The notes below the pieces were generated by a model, which searched no databases, was not told where the DNA came from, and saw nothing but the letters and a program-made list of their open reading frames with translations. DNA of 64,000 nt, taken from contig NZ_CP103057.1 in NCBI RefSeq assembly GCF_025231525.1, positions 3,172,501-3,236,500 of the forward strand, written 5' to 3'. A program made the position numbers and the translations under genes. The DNA comes from Sphingomonas endolithica. Lineage in GTDB: Bacteria; Pseudomonadota; Alphaproteobacteria; Sphingomonadales; Sphingomonadaceae. Numbering within the stretch: position 1 is the stretch's first letter; each line of letters begins with the position of its first letter. Below, piece after piece: positions 51,020-60,244 of this stretch.

Positions 51020-53722
51020 TTAGCCCGAATTCCGCAACGCGGTGGCGATCGCGTTGATCGACAGCAGGATCCCCTCACCGATGCGCTCGTCCTGCTCGCC
51101 GGCACGGCGGCGCTTGATCAATTCGATCTGCAGCAGGTTGAGCGGCTCGATATAGGGCAGGCGCAGCCTGATCGAGGCGTCGAGTGTCGGGTGCTTCTCC
51201 AGCAGCCGCGACTGGCCGGTGGCGGCAAGCAGCCCGTCATGCGCCTGATGCCAGCCGGCCTCGATCCGGCCGAACACATGGTCGCGCAGTCCCGCATCCT
51301 CGACCAGCGCCGCATAACGCGCGGCGATGCGCATGTCGGACTTGGCGATCACCTGCTCCATATTGGCCAGGCTCGCGGCAAAGAACGGCCAGCCCTCGGC
51401 CATCTCGGCGAGCAGCGTCTTGTCCTCGAACTCGGCCAGCGCCTGCCCGACGCCGTACCAGCCGGGCAGCATCACGCGTGCCTGCGCCCAGCTGAACACC
51501 CACGGGATCGCGCGCAGATCCTCGATCCGGTCGCTCTTGGTGCGGCTCGCCGGGCGGCTGCCGATCTTGAGATTGGCGATCTCGGTGAGCGGCGTCATCT
51601 GGCGGAAGAAGGTGCGGAAGCCCTGCGCATCGTCGTCATAGACGAGCCCGCGATAGGCCTTGAAGGCATTCGCCGACAGCGCCGTCATCGCCGCGCCGAA
51701 GCGCTTGGTGTCGGCGGCGGACAAGGGATCCGGCTCCAGGCTGGCGAGCAACGTCGCCGATGCCATCGCCTCCAGATTGGCCATCGCACTTTCGCGCGTG
51801 CCGTATTTGCCCGCAATCACCTCGCCCTGTTCGGTGATGCGGATGCGGCCCTGCACCGTGCCGAACGGCTGCGCGCGGATCGCGGCGAAGCTCGACCCGC
51901 CACCGCGCCCGACCGCGCCGCCACGGCCATGGAACAGCTGCATGCCGATGCCGGCGCGCTCGAACACCGGCTTTAGCGCGGTGGACGCGACGCTCAGGCT
52001 CCAGGTCGAGGTCAGGTAGCCGCCATCCTTGTTGCTGTCGGAATAGCCGATCATCACTTCCTGGTGGCCCCGCGCGGTGGCGATCGCGGCGATCTCGGGC
52101 AGCGCGAACCAGTCGGTCATGATCCCGGGCGCGGCTTCCAGATCGCCGATCGTCTCGAACAACGGGATCGCCATGATCGCCGCAGTCGGCACGGGGCCAG
52201 GCCGGTACAGCCCGACTTCCTTCAGCAGCAGGTTGATCTCCAGCAGGTCGGATACCGACTGCGCCATCGAGACGATGTAGTTGACGATGCAGCCGGGCCC
52301 ATAGGTCGCATGCGCCTCGGCCGCGGCGCGGACGATGGCGAGTTCGCCGCTCGTCTCTTCCGAATAGTCTGCAAAACCGCTCGCCAACGGCCGTGCGCTC
52401 GACAGTTCGGCGCGTAGCAGCGCGACCCGCGCCGCTTCGTCCAGCGCCAGATAATCGTCCTCGACCCCGGCGACCTTGAACAGTTCGGCGACCACCCGCT
52501 CGTGCACCGCGCTGTTCTGCCGCAGGTCGAGCGTGGCGAGATGGAAGCCAAACGTCTCCACCGCGCGGATCAGCCGACCTAATGCGCCACCGGTCGATAG
52601 TGGGCCCTTATCTTCTGATGCGAGACCATGCGCGATTGCCACGAGATCGGCGCGAAACGCCTGCGGATCGGCATAGGCCGCGCCCTTCAGCGCCGATGGC
52701 CGCGGCGCCGGCGTGCCGGTCAGCGTGACATGCGTCGCCGCCAGCCGCGCATAGATGCCGCTCAGCGCGCGGCGATACGGTTCGTCGGCGCGGCTCGCGG
52801 CGCTGTCGCCGCTCGCCTCGGCCAGCTGCTGGACCGCGGCGTCGGCGGCGGCGAGATCGGTCGAGATCGACAACTCGGCGCCCAGCGCATTCACCGCATC
52901 CAGATAATAGACCAGCACCGCCGCGCTCGACTTGGCGAGCGCCGCGCGTAGGCTGTCCGCGGTCACGAACGGGTTGCCGTCGCGGTCGCCGCCGATCCAG
53001 CTGCCGGGCCGCAGGAAGCTCGGCACGCGCGTGCCGAGCGCCCGGTCCCAGCGCTGGTACAAAGCGGGCAGCGCCGGCAGGAACACGTCGCGCAGATAGC
53101 TGAGCGCGGTCTCCACCTCGTCGGCGACGTACAATTTCTCGCGCCGCAGCACGCGCGTCTGCCACAGCAAGGCAATCTGGCGCAGGATCGCCTCGTCGAC
53201 GCGGTCGCCCTCAGGCGTTTCGGTCAGGCCGCGATCCTTCATCGCCAGCAACCCGGCGATACGGTTGCGATGGTCGATCATCGACTTGCGCCGCACTTCG
53301 GTCGGGTGCGCGGTCAGCACCGGCGCGATCAATGCATGTTCGAGCAGCCCGACCACCGCCTCCTGGTCGATCCCCTCTGCCGCCAGGCGCTTCAGCGCGG
53401 CATCCAGCGTGGCGCCCTCTTCGGCGGCGATGCCCTGGCGGTCCTCGGCAAGGTTGGCGAGCATCGAGAACAGCATGAAGCCACGGACGAAATCGAGCGT
53501 CTCGTCGATATCCAACCGGTCGAGCCCGAGATCGGTTTCCGTCGCGTCATCGCTACCGTTACCATCGCCATTGATGCTGCGATGCCGCCCGACCGAGGCG
53601 GCGCGGATATATTCGGTCCGCTCGAACAATGTGTCCCCGCCATAAGCGCGGATCACATCACCCAGCAGGGCGCCGAGGAAGCGGATATCGGGATTGTTTG
53701 CGATCGTGGGGAGGTCGGCCAT
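51020..53722 (-). CDS. ppc: Phosphoenolpyruvate carboxylase
   Basis: A 900-residue PEP carboxylase that makes oxaloacetate from PEP and bicarbonate to replenish the TCA cycle. Conserved signatures are in order: LTAHPTEVRRKSMI with the catalytic His, GGDRDGNPFVTA, FHLATLDLRQNS, MIGYSDSNKDGGYLTS, FHGRGGAVGRGGGSS with the glycine loop, and the C-terminal NSG end. ATG 53722 (MADLPTIANNPDIRFLG) is chosen over upstream in-frame codons. Its length is normal for the bacterial enzyme. It is convergent with the thioesterase gene. Confidence 0.96.
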   Translation of the reverse strand: MADLPTIANNPDIRFLGALLGDVIRAYGGDTLFERTEYIRAASVGRHRSINGDGNGSDDATETDLGLDRLDIDETLDFVRGFMLFSMLANLAEDRQGIAAEEGATLDAALKRLAAEGIDQEAVVGLLEHALIAPVLTAHPTEVRRKSMIDHRNRIAGLLAMKDRGLTETPEGDRVDEAILRQIALLWQTRVLRREKLYVADEVETALSYLRDVFLPALPALYQRWDRALGTRVPSFLRPGSWIGGDRDGNPFVTADSLRAALAKSSAAVLVYYLDAVNALGAELSISTDLAAADAAVQQLAEASGDSAASRADEPYRRALSGIYARLAATHVTLTGTPAPRPSALKGAAYADPQAFRADLVAIAHGLASEDKGPLSTGGALGRLIRAVETFGFHLATLDLRQNSAVHERVVAELFKVAGVEDDYLALDEAARVALLRAELSSARPLASGFADYSEETSGELAIVRAAAEAHATYGPGCIVNYIVSMAQSVSDLLEINLLLKEVGLYRPGPVPTAAIMAIPLFETIGDLEAAPGIMTDWFALPEIAAIATARGHQEVMIGYSDSNKDGGYLTSTWSLSVASTALKPVFERAGIGMQLFHGRGGAVGRGGGSSFAAIRAQPFGTVQGRIRITEQGEVIAGKYGTRESAMANLEAMASATLLASLEPDPLSAADTKRFGAAMTALSANAFKAYRGLVYDDDAQGFRTFFRQMTPLTEIANLKIGSRPASRTKSDRIEDLRAIPWVFSWAQARVMLPGWYGVGQALAEFEDKTLLAEMAEGWPFFAASLANMEQVIAKSDMRIAARYAALVEDAGLRDHVFGRIEAGWHQAHDGLLAATGQSRLLEKHPTLDASIRLRLPYIEPLNLLQIELIKRRRAGEQDERIGEGILLSINAIATALRNSG

Positions 53723-53766
53723 GGTGTCATGCTGCGTTGCGGCATCGCCAAGGTCAACCGCCAGCG

Positions 53767-54168
53767 TCACTCCGCCGTCTCATTGTCGTGCGCCGCCCGC
53801 CTGGCATCGGCATCGCGACCCCATCCCGCGGCATCGCGCTCGTCACTGCTCAGGATTGCGTCATGATTGGTATCGGTGGCGTCGAAGCGCGCGATGCTGC
53901 CGGCCTTGAACTCGTCGAACGTCAGCTTTCCGTCGTTATTGGCGTCATAGCGCTTCAGCCGTTCGGGACGGCGCTTGAGATCGGCGATCCTGACGATGCC
54001 GTCGCCATCGCGATCGAGCCGGTGGAAGCGCTTGATCAACCCGCTCTCAAAATCGGCCCGCGGCAGGTTCGTCGGCGGCGTGAAGTCGACGTCTTCCTCG
54101 GCGATCTTCTGGCTGCAGGCGGCCAGCCCCAAGGCGATGGCGACGACGAAGGCGATACGGACGGTCAT
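53767..54168 (-). CDS. EF-hand lipoprotein
   Basis: A 133-residue lipoprotein starting MTVRIAFVVAIALGLAACSQ (lipobox LAAC). The mature part has three EF-hand calcium loops: DRDGDGIVRIADL, DANNDGKLTFDEF and DTNHDAILSSDER. The third is the least canonical. It would bind calcium at the periplasmic face of a membrane. It lies 44 bp upstream of ppc on the same strand. Role unknown, possibly calcium buffering or envelope sensing. Confidence 0.85.
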   Translation of the reverse strand: MTVRIAFVVAIALGLAACSQKIAEEDVDFTPPTNLPRADFESGLIKRFHRLDRDGDGIVRIADLKRRPERLKRYDANNDGKLTFDEFKAGSIARFDATDTNHDAILSSDERDAAGWGRDADARRAAHDNETAE

Positions 54169-54223
54169 GAATACTCCCTTTGTGCGGGAGAACGGCAGGC
54201 GCGGCGAAATCGTTCCGGAACGG

Positions 54224-54790
54224 TCAGGCCTCAAGCTCGACATCCCAGTACAGCCAATCGTGCCAGGTATCGTGCAGGTAATTGGGCGGAAATCGCCGGC
54301 CATGTTCCTGCATCTGCCAGCTGGTCGGGCGGATCGCGGCGATGTGCAGCGGCATGTGTGCCTGGAGCGGCGTGCGGCCGCCTTTCTTCAGATTGCAGGG
54401 TGCGCACGCGGTGGCGACATTCTCCCACGTCGTCCGCCCGCCTTGCGCGCGCGGAATGATATGGTCGAACGTCAGATCATGCCCGCTGCCGCAATATTGG
54501 CAGCTGAATGTGTCGCGCAGGAACACGTTGAAGCGCGTGAAGGCCGGGAAGGCGGAGGGCCGCACATAAGATTTGAGCGCGATGACCGAGGGCAGCTTCA
54601 CGCGCTGCGTCGGGCTGCGCACTTCACGCTCATATTCGGCGACGATATCCACGCGGTCGAGGAACACCGCCTTGATCGCGGTCTGCCATGGCCACAACGA
54701 CAGCGGGTAATAGCTGAGCGGCGTATAATCGGCGTTCAGCACCAGAGCGGGGCAACCGTCCGGGTGCCGGATCAGATCGGGATGGTACAT
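54224..54790 (-). CDS. HNH endonuclease family protein
   Basis: A 188-residue protein. The N-terminal part has PDGCPALVLNADYTPLSYYP and LSLWPWQTAIKAVFLDRVDI. The HNH motif follows: FSCQYCGSGHDLTFDHIIPR, then AQGGRTTWENVATACAPCNL. CxxC, DH, N and CxxC positions are all present. This is the widely conserved chromosomal HNH protein of alphaproteobacteria, not a phage homing enzyme; its substrate is unknown. ATG 54790 is chosen because the frame upstream is REP sequence. It lies 55 bp upstream of the EF-hand gene. Confidence 0.88.
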   Translation of the reverse strand: MYHPDLIRHPDGCPALVLNADYTPLSYYPLSLWPWQTAIKAVFLDRVDIVAEYEREVRSPTQRVKLPSVIALKSYVRPSAFPAFTRFNVFLRDTFSCQYCGSGHDLTFDHIIPRAQGGRTTWENVATACAPCNLKKGGRTPLQAHMPLHIAAIRPTSWQMQEHGRRFPPNYLHDTWHDWLYWDVELEA

Positions 54791-55143
54791 AACCCCCTTT
54801 CGCGCCGCTGTTTCCTTGACGGCGCTGTTGCCGATCAGGATGACACAGGCATGACAGCACGGCACATGACGCACGGTCAAGGGGCACGTCGGTCGTCGCC
54901 CGCCGTGCGGCTGGAGCGGCGTAGAGAAAGAGGTCCTTGGCATGGCATGGTGTTCCCCGGCGAAGGCCGGGGCCCAGTGGCGGAACGCTCGTTGGCGGGG
55001 GCTGCGCGCCGTTATGCCGGCCATTCCGACTGGGCCCCGGCCTTCGCCGGGGAACGGCGTAGCGCTTATGGAGACTTGGTCGTGAAGTCTAGCTTAAACA
55101 CTCCCGCCCCGAACAAAAGAGGCTCGCGAGGCGACAGTCCCAC
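54791..55143. other. Intergenic region with paired REP elements
   Basis: 353 bp between divergent genes; holds a large REP pair (54952-55055) and otherwise the promoters of the HNH and gluQ genes. Confidence 0.5.
54952..55055. repeat. Perfect 27-bp-arm REP pair
   Basis: GTTCCCCGGCGAAGGCCGGG with GCCCAGT at 54952-54978 is exactly complementary to ACTGGGCCCCGGCCTTCGCC with GGGGAAC at 55029-55055. The 50-bp spacer has no gene. A BIME-like chromosomal REP structure. Confidence 0.85.
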
Positions 55144-55986
55144 ATGACGATCACCACCCGCTTCGCCCCAAGCCCCACCGGCGCGCTGCATCTCGGCCAT
55201 GCCTTTTCCGCGATCCAGTCGCACGACCGCGCACGCGACGCAGGCGGGCGGTTCCTGTTGCGCATCGAGGATATCGACGGCACGCGCAGTCGGCCCGAGC
55301 ATGTGCAGGGCATCGTCGACGACCTGCGCTGGCTTGGCCTTGCGTGGCACGGAGACCCGCTGTTCCAGTCCACACGCCTCGACGCCTACCAGGCCGCGCT
55401 CGACAGCTTGCAAGGGCAGGGGCTGCTCTACCGCTGCTTCTGCACCCGCGCCGAGATCGCACAGAGCCTGTCCGCGCCGCACGGCGCGGCACCGGTCTAT
55501 CCCGGCACCTGCCGCAGGCTTAACCTGGGCGAACGGGACGGCACGCCGTTTGCGTGGAGGATCGACATGGCGAAAGCGGTGGCGCTTGTCGGGCCGCTCG
55601 GCTGGCAAGACGAGATCGCCGGGCCCCAGCGCGCCGATCCCTCACGCCACGGCGATGTCGTGCTGGCGCGCAAGGATGCGCCGGCCAGCTATCATCTCGC
55701 CGTGGTGGTGGACGATGCCTTCCAGCAGGTCAGCCATGTCGTGCGCGGTGCCGATCTCAGCGAAGCGACGCATGTCCATGTGCTGCTGCAGCGCCTGCTC
55801 GGCCTGCCGACGCCCGTCTACCGCCATCATGCGCTACTGACCGACGCCGACGGGACGCGGCTGGCCAAGCGCAACGGCGCGCCGACGCTCGGGTCATTGC
55901 GCGACCGCGGCATGGACGGAAAGATGCTCGCCGACGATCTCCGCGCCGGCCGCCTGCCCATTGGCTTTGCCCTGCCGAATGCCTAG
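55144..55986 (+). CDS. gluQ: Glutamyl-Q tRNA(Asp) synthetase
   Basis: A 280-residue truncated glutamyl-tRNA synthetase paralogue that transfers glutamate to queuosine in the anticodon of tRNA(Asp). It lacks the anticodon-binding domain, as expected for GluQ. Class I motifs are RFAPSPTGALHLGHAF with HIGH-like HLGH at residues 16-19, and the KMSKS-equivalent RLAKRNG. Zinc-ligand cysteines are seen in YRCFCTRAEI and PGTCR. ATG 55144 gives the standard start. It heads a compact seven-gene same-strand run. Confidence 0.93.
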   Translation: MTITTRFAPSPTGALHLGHAFSAIQSHDRARDAGGRFLLRIEDIDGTRSRPEHVQGIVDDLRWLGLAWHGDPLFQSTRLDAYQAALDSLQGQGLLYRCFCTRAEIAQSLSAPHGAAPVYPGTCRRLNLGERDGTPFAWRIDMAKAVALVGPLGWQDEIAGPQRADPSRHGDVVLARKDAPASYHLAVVVDDAFQQVSHVVRGADLSEATHVHVLLQRLLGLPTPVYRHHALLTDADGTRLAKRNGAPTLGSLRDRGMDGKMLADDLRAGRLPIGFALPNA

Positions 55987-55995
55987 ATTACGGCC

Positions 55996-56229
55996 ATGAC
56001 AACTTTCCTAGCCATCCTGCTCGTCGCCGCGATGATCGCGGTCGTCGTCGTGCTCGTCCGCGGGCTCGTCGTGTTCCTGGCCAGTGCGACCGAGGATGTG
56101 AAGAACGGCGGCGATGGCCCGAGCGCGGCGGCGCTCAAGTCCAACAAGATGATGCAATACCGCATCTTCTTCCAGGCGATCGCGATCCTGATCGTCGTGC
56201 TGATCCTTTTCCTCGCCAGCGGGCGCTGA
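55996..56229 (+). CDS. Twin transmembrane (HIG1-like) protein
   Basis: A 77-residue protein: MTTFLAILLVAAMIAVVVVL, VRGLVVFLASATED, a polar middle (VKNGGDGPSAAALKSNKMMQ) and a second helix (YRIFFQAIAILIVVLILFLA). KSNKMM.YRI.FQ is the HIG1_N signature. In alphaproteobacteria these small proteins are sometimes linked to respiratory complexes, but the role here is inferred. It starts 9 bp after gluQ and ends 10 bp before the PduO gene. Confidence 0.85.
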   Translation: MTTFLAILLVAAMIAVVVVLVRGLVVFLASATEDVKNGGDGPSAAALKSNKMMQYRIFFQAIAILIVVLILFLASGR

Positions 56230-56239
56230 ACGCCGCTTC

Positions 56240-56821
56240 GTGGTCAAGCTCAACAAGATCTACACGCGCACCGGTGATGACGGCACGACCGGGCTGGTCG
56301 ATGGCTCGCGTGTCGCCAAGTCGGCGCCGCGCATGGCGGCAATAGGCGATGTCGACGAAGCGAACAGCGCGCTCGGCGTGGCGATCGTGGCGCTCGGCGA
56401 AAACGATCTCGTCGCCGCGCTCACCCGCATCCAGAACGATCTGTTCGATCTTGGTGCCGATCTCGCCACGCCCAGCACCAATGGCGATTTCACCCCGTCC
56501 GAGATGAGCTTGCGCATCGTGGCCGCGCAGGTGGCGCGGCTGGAAAATGAGATCGATGCGCTGAACGCTGGCATGCCGCCGCTCACCAGCTTCATCCTCC
56601 CCGCCGGCACTGCCGGTGCGGCCGCGCTGCATCTGGCGCGCGCGATCGCCAGGCGCGCGGAACGCACTGCGGTGGCCGCGGCCGCAGAGACGCCGATCAA
56701 CCGCCAGGCGCTTGCCTATCTCAATCGGTTGTCGGATTATCTGTTTGTCGCTGCGCGCTTCGTGAACCAAAAGGCGGGTGGCGACGTTCTGTGGGTTCCT
56801 GGCGCCTCGCGAGACATTTAA
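56240..56821 (+). CDS. Cob(I)alamin adenosyltransferase, PduO type
   Basis: A 193-residue ATP:corrinoid adenosyltransferase that makes adenosylcobalamin. Motifs: IYTRTGDDGTTGLVDGSRV (ATP-binding), GDVDEANSALG, LPAGTAGAAALHLARAIARR with AER, and NRLSDYLFVAARFVN. All are standard for the PduO/CobO-2 family. Start is GTG 56240. It is within the same tight gene run as gluQ. It implies that the organism uses adenosylcobalamin, but no B12-dependent enzyme is in the window. Confidence 0.93.
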   Translation: MVKLNKIYTRTGDDGTTGLVDGSRVAKSAPRMAAIGDVDEANSALGVAIVALGENDLVAALTRIQNDLFDLGADLATPSTNGDFTPSEMSLRIVAAQVARLENEIDALNAGMPPLTSFILPAGTAGAAALHLARAIARRAERTAVAAAAETPINRQALAYLNRLSDYLFVAARFVNQKAGGDVLWVPGASRDI

Positions 56822-56863
56822 CCCAGGTTGGGTTTGGGCGCATTCTGGGCTAGGTGGAACGGA

Positions 56864-58123
56864 ATGCGAACGAACCCGAGTCGTGCCGCTGATGCGGCCT
56901 CGCTGTCCCAGCGTCTTTCCAAGGTGCGCGATCTGAGCGTGGCGCTGGTCGCCCCGTTGTCGGATGCCGATGCCACGGTCCAGTCCATGGAGGATGCGTC
57001 GCCGGCCAAATGGCATCTGGCGCACACCACCTGGTTCCTCGAAACCTTCATCCTGCGTGATTTCGTTGCCGGCTACCGGCTGCACGACGAACGTTTCCCG
57101 TTCCTTTTCAACAGCTATTACGAGGCGGAGGGGCGGCGGCACGCGCGTGGGCGGCGTGGCATGGTCACGCGGCCAACGCTGGACGAGGTGCTGGCCTATC
57201 GCCGCCATGTCGATGAGGCGGTGCAGGCGGCGTTGCCCGATCTGCCGGCGGCGGCGATCGAGCTCGTGACGCTCGGCTGCCATCACGAGGAACAGCATCA
57301 GGAACTGCTCGTCACCGATATCCTGCACCTGATGTCGGAAAACCCGCTCGAACCCGCCGTGTGGACGCCGGCGCGGAAAGTGCCGGTCGAGATGCCCGGG
57401 CCGATCGGCTGGATCGAAGGCGCCGCCGGCGTGGTCGAGATCGGCTTTGCCGGAGACGGCTTTGCGTTCGATTGCGAGGGCCCCCGACACCAGGCTTTGC
57501 TCAGCCCGCACGCGCTTGCCGACCGCACCGTCACCAACGGCGAATGGGCGGCGTTTATCGCCGATGGCGGCTATGCCGATCCGCGCTTCTGGCTGGCGGA
57601 TGGCTGGGCCTGGGTTAAGGCGCAGGGCATCGCCGCGCCGTTCTATTGGGAGCAGCAGGAGGGCGGATGGACCCGCTTCGGGCTCGACGGCCGTCGCGCG
57701 ATCGATCCCGCCGCACCAGTGACGCATGTCAGCTTCTACGAGGCGGATGCCTATGCTGCCTGGGCCGGCGCGCGCTTGCCGACAGAGGCGGAATGGGAGG
57801 CAGCCGCCACACCCTACGATCCCGCTGGCGGCAACCAGCTGGATGGCGCCGGACCGGTCGAGCCGCGCCCCGCCGCCAGCGGCCCGGCCTTTTTCGGCGA
57901 TGTGTGGGAATGGACCGGCAGCGCCTATCGTCCCTATCCCGGCTTCAAGCCGGTCGAGGGTGCGGTCGGCGAATATAACGGCAAATTCATGTCGGGGCAG
58001 TGCGTGCTACGCGGCGGGTCCTGCGCCACGCCACGCGGCCATGCCCGCGCCAGCTACCGCAATTTCTTCTACCCGCACCAGCGTTGGCAATTCACCGGGG
58101 TGCGGCTGGTCAAGGATATCTGA
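56864..58123 (+). CDS. egtB: Ergothioneine biosynthesis sulfoxide synthase
   Basis: A 419-residue non-haem iron enzyme that joins cysteine or gamma-glutamylcysteine to trimethylhistidine using oxygen. The N-terminal DinB-like domain carries the iron site HHEEQHQE (H-x3-H-x-E) and KWHLAHTTWFLETFIL. The C-terminal formylglycine-generating-enzyme-like domain carries VTNGEWAAFIADGGY, PFYWEQQEGG, RLPTEAEWEAAA and LRGGSCATPRGHARASYRNF. ATG 56864 follows a GGTGGAACGGA ribosome-binding site. It is directly followed by egtD. Confidence 0.93.
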   Translation: MRTNPSRAADAASLSQRLSKVRDLSVALVAPLSDADATVQSMEDASPAKWHLAHTTWFLETFILRDFVAGYRLHDERFPFLFNSYYEAEGRRHARGRRGMVTRPTLDEVLAYRRHVDEAVQAALPDLPAAAIELVTLGCHHEEQHQELLVTDILHLMSENPLEPAVWTPARKVPVEMPGPIGWIEGAAGVVEIGFAGDGFAFDCEGPRHQALLSPHALADRTVTNGEWAAFIADGGYADPRFWLADGWAWVKAQGIAAPFYWEQQEGGWTRFGLDGRRAIDPAAPVTHVSFYEADAYAAWAGARLPTEAEWEAAATPYDPAGGNQLDGAGPVEPRPAASGPAFFGDVWEWTGSAYRPYPGFKPVEGAVGEYNGKFMSGQCVLRGGSCATPRGHARASYRNFFYPHQRWQFTGVRLVKDI

Positions 58124-58124
58124 C

Positions 58125-59102
58125 ATGTTGAAGCGCGAGATCGAGGACGGCGAACAGTCGCTGGCCGATCCGGCCTTTCGTGCCGACGTGCTGCGCGGCT
58201 TCGGGCTCCGGCCGCGCGCGATCCCGGCGCGCTGGTTCTACGATCGGCGCGGCTCGGAACTGTTCGAGGCGATCACCGATCTGCCGGAATATTATCCGAC
58301 GCGCACCGAGACCGCGATCCTGCGCGATTGCAGCCCAGAAGTGGCGGCGCTCGCCGGCCCCGGCCGCGCGGTGGTCGAATTCGGCTCGGGATCCTCGACC
58401 AAGACGCCGATCCTGCTCAGCGCCGTCGCGCCCGCCGCTTATGTGCCGATCGACATATCGGGCGATTTCCTGCGCGCTTCGTCGGCCGAGCTGGCGGCGG
58501 CTTTTCCGGGATTGCCGGTGCTGCCGGTCGAGGCCGATTTCCTTCGCCCCGTGCCGTTCCCGGCGCAGGTGGCGGACCTGCCCAAGCTCGGTTTCTTCCC
58601 CGGCTCGACGATCGGCAACATGATCCCCCACGCCTCGGTCGATCTGCTGCGCGCGATGAAGAATTCGCTGGGCGAGGGCGCCATGCTGCTGATCGGCATG
58701 GACCGGATCAAGGATACCGGCGTGCTGACCGCGGCGTATGACGATGCGCAGGGCGTCACCGCCGCGTTCAACCTCAATCTGCTGGAGCGTATCAACCGCG
58801 AACTCGGCGGCACGATCCCGCTCGACCGCTTCCGCCACCGCGCGCTGTGGAACGACGATCGCGCCCGGATCGAGATGCATCTGGAGGCGGTCGAGGACAT
58901 TGCCTTCACCATCGACGGCCGTAGCTTCGACATGGAAGCTGGCGAGACGATCCACACCGAGAACAGCCACAAATTCGCTCCCCGCGATGCCCGCCTGCTG
59001 CTCCGCGCCGGCGGCTGGACCCCGATCGCCGAATGGACCGACCCGCAGGACCTCTTCGCTGTCATCCTCGCCGAAGCCCAGCCGCCGCGCCTCGCGCCAT
59101 AA
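58125..59102 (+). CDS. egtD: L-histidine N-alpha-methyltransferase
   Basis: A 325-residue SAM-dependent enzyme that trimethylates histidine to hercynine, the first step of ergothioneine synthesis. Motifs: IPARWFYDRRGSELFEAITD with LPEYYPTRTE, SAM-binding VVEFGSGSSTKT, LGFFPGSTIGNM and HTENSHKF near the C-terminus. It starts one base after the egtB stop, so the two are translationally coupled. egtA and egtC are absent, as in bacteria that use cysteine directly or other thiol donors. Confidence 0.93.
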   Translation: MLKREIEDGEQSLADPAFRADVLRGFGLRPRAIPARWFYDRRGSELFEAITDLPEYYPTRTETAILRDCSPEVAALAGPGRAVVEFGSGSSTKTPILLSAVAPAAYVPIDISGDFLRASSAELAAAFPGLPVLPVEADFLRPVPFPAQVADLPKLGFFPGSTIGNMIPHASVDLLRAMKNSLGEGAMLLIGMDRIKDTGVLTAAYDDAQGVTAAFNLNLLERINRELGGTIPLDRFRHRALWNDDRARIEMHLEAVEDIAFTIDGRSFDMEAGETIHTENSHKFAPRDARLLLRAGGWTPIAEWTDPQDLFAVILAEAQPPRLAP

Positions 59103-59112
59103 TCTGCCGCGC

Positions 59113-60195
59113 ATGACCCATCTGTCTCGCGTTGCGCTGATTGGCTACGGCTATGCCGGCAAGACGTTCCACGCGCCGCTGCTGACGGCGGAACCTGGTC
59201 TTGCGCTGACGTTGGTGGCATCGCGCGATGCGGCCAAGGTGCATGCCGACGTGCCAGGGGTCGCGGTCACCGCCGATCCGGACGTTGCGGCAACCGACGA
59301 CGCGATCGACCTGATCGTCATCGCCGCGCCCAACGACACCCACGCCCCACTTGCCCGCGCCGCCCTCAAGGCGGGCAAGCACGTCGTGATCGACAAGCCG
59401 TTCACGCTCGACCTCGCCGAAGCACGCGAACTGCTCGCGCTCGCCGAACGCCATGACCGCTTGCTGTCGGTGTTTCACAACCGGCGCTGGGACAGTGATT
59501 TCCTGAGCGTTGCCGACGCCATCCGGCACGGCGTGGCCGGTACTGTCACGCACTTCGAATCGCATTTCGACCGTTTTCGCCCGATCGTGCGCGATCGCTG
59601 GCGCGAGGCGGGTGGCGCTGGCAGCGGCATCTGGTTCGATCTTGGTCCGCATCTGATCGATCAGGCGCTGCTGCTGTTCGGCTTGCCCAATCGTGTCCAG
59701 GCCGACCTCGCACGGCAACGCAGCGGCGCGCTGTCCGACGATTGGGCGCATGTCGTGCTCGACTATGGCGAGGCCCGGGTGATCCTGCACGCCGGCATGC
59801 TGGTTGCCGGTGGCGTGCCGCGCTTCACCGTCCATGGCGACCGCGGCAGCCTGATCAAGCGGCAGCCCGACGGCCAGGAACAGCAACTGCTCGCCGGCAT
59901 GCGCCCGGGGGCGCCCGGCTGGGGCATGGATGACGATCCCGTGATCGCCTTCGACGCCGACGGCGGGGAACGCCTGTTGCCCGCCGTCTCGGGCGATCAG
60001 CGGCTTTATTACGCCGGCATTGCCGCCGCGCTGCGTGGCGAGGGCACGAACCCGGTGCACCCGATCGAGGCGCTGGCGGTCATGTCCGTGCTCGAAGCCG
60101 CGGCGCGCTCGGCCGCCGAGCGCCGCTCGGTCGAACCCGACTTCACCGAAGCCGAGCGCGCTGCCTTGCGCGCCGCGGCAACGTCCGCCATCTGA
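59113..60195 (+). CDS. Gfo/Idh/MocA family oxidoreductase
   Basis: A 360-residue NAD(P)-dependent dehydrogenase. The Rossmann motif is [17 protein letters not shown] at about residues 8-24, then [38 protein letters not shown] with the family Lys, and [10 protein letters not shown]. The C-terminal domain has [16 protein letters not shown], where His is the usual proton donor. It resembles E. coli YdgJ-type enzymes. The substrate is unknown. Starts 10 bp after egtD. Confidence 0.88.
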   Translation: MTHLSRVALIGYGYAGKTFHAPLLTAEPGLALTLVASRDAAKVHADVPGVAVTADPDVAATDDAIDLIVIAAPNDTHAPLARAALKAGKHVVIDKPFTLDLAEARELLALAERHDRLLSVFHNRRWDSDFLSVADAIRHGVAGTVTHFESHFDRFRPIVRDRWREAGGAGSGIWFDLGPHLIDQALLLFGLPNRVQADLARQRSGALSDDWAHVVLDYGEARVILHAGMLVAGGVPRFTVHGDRGSLIKRQPDGQEQQLLAGMRPGAPGWGMDDDPVIAFDADGGERLLPAVSGDQRLYYAGIAAALRGEGTNPVHPIEALAVMSVLEAAARSAAERRSVEPDFTEAERAALRAAATSAI

Positions 60196-60244
60196 CGCCG
60201 CGATAAGGCGGCCACCCCACGGTCGTACGGAAGAGGATCAGAGA

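Noticed and set aside
50927..51976. 349-codon plus-strand frame opposite ppc
   Set aside because: Shadow of the PEP carboxylase gene.
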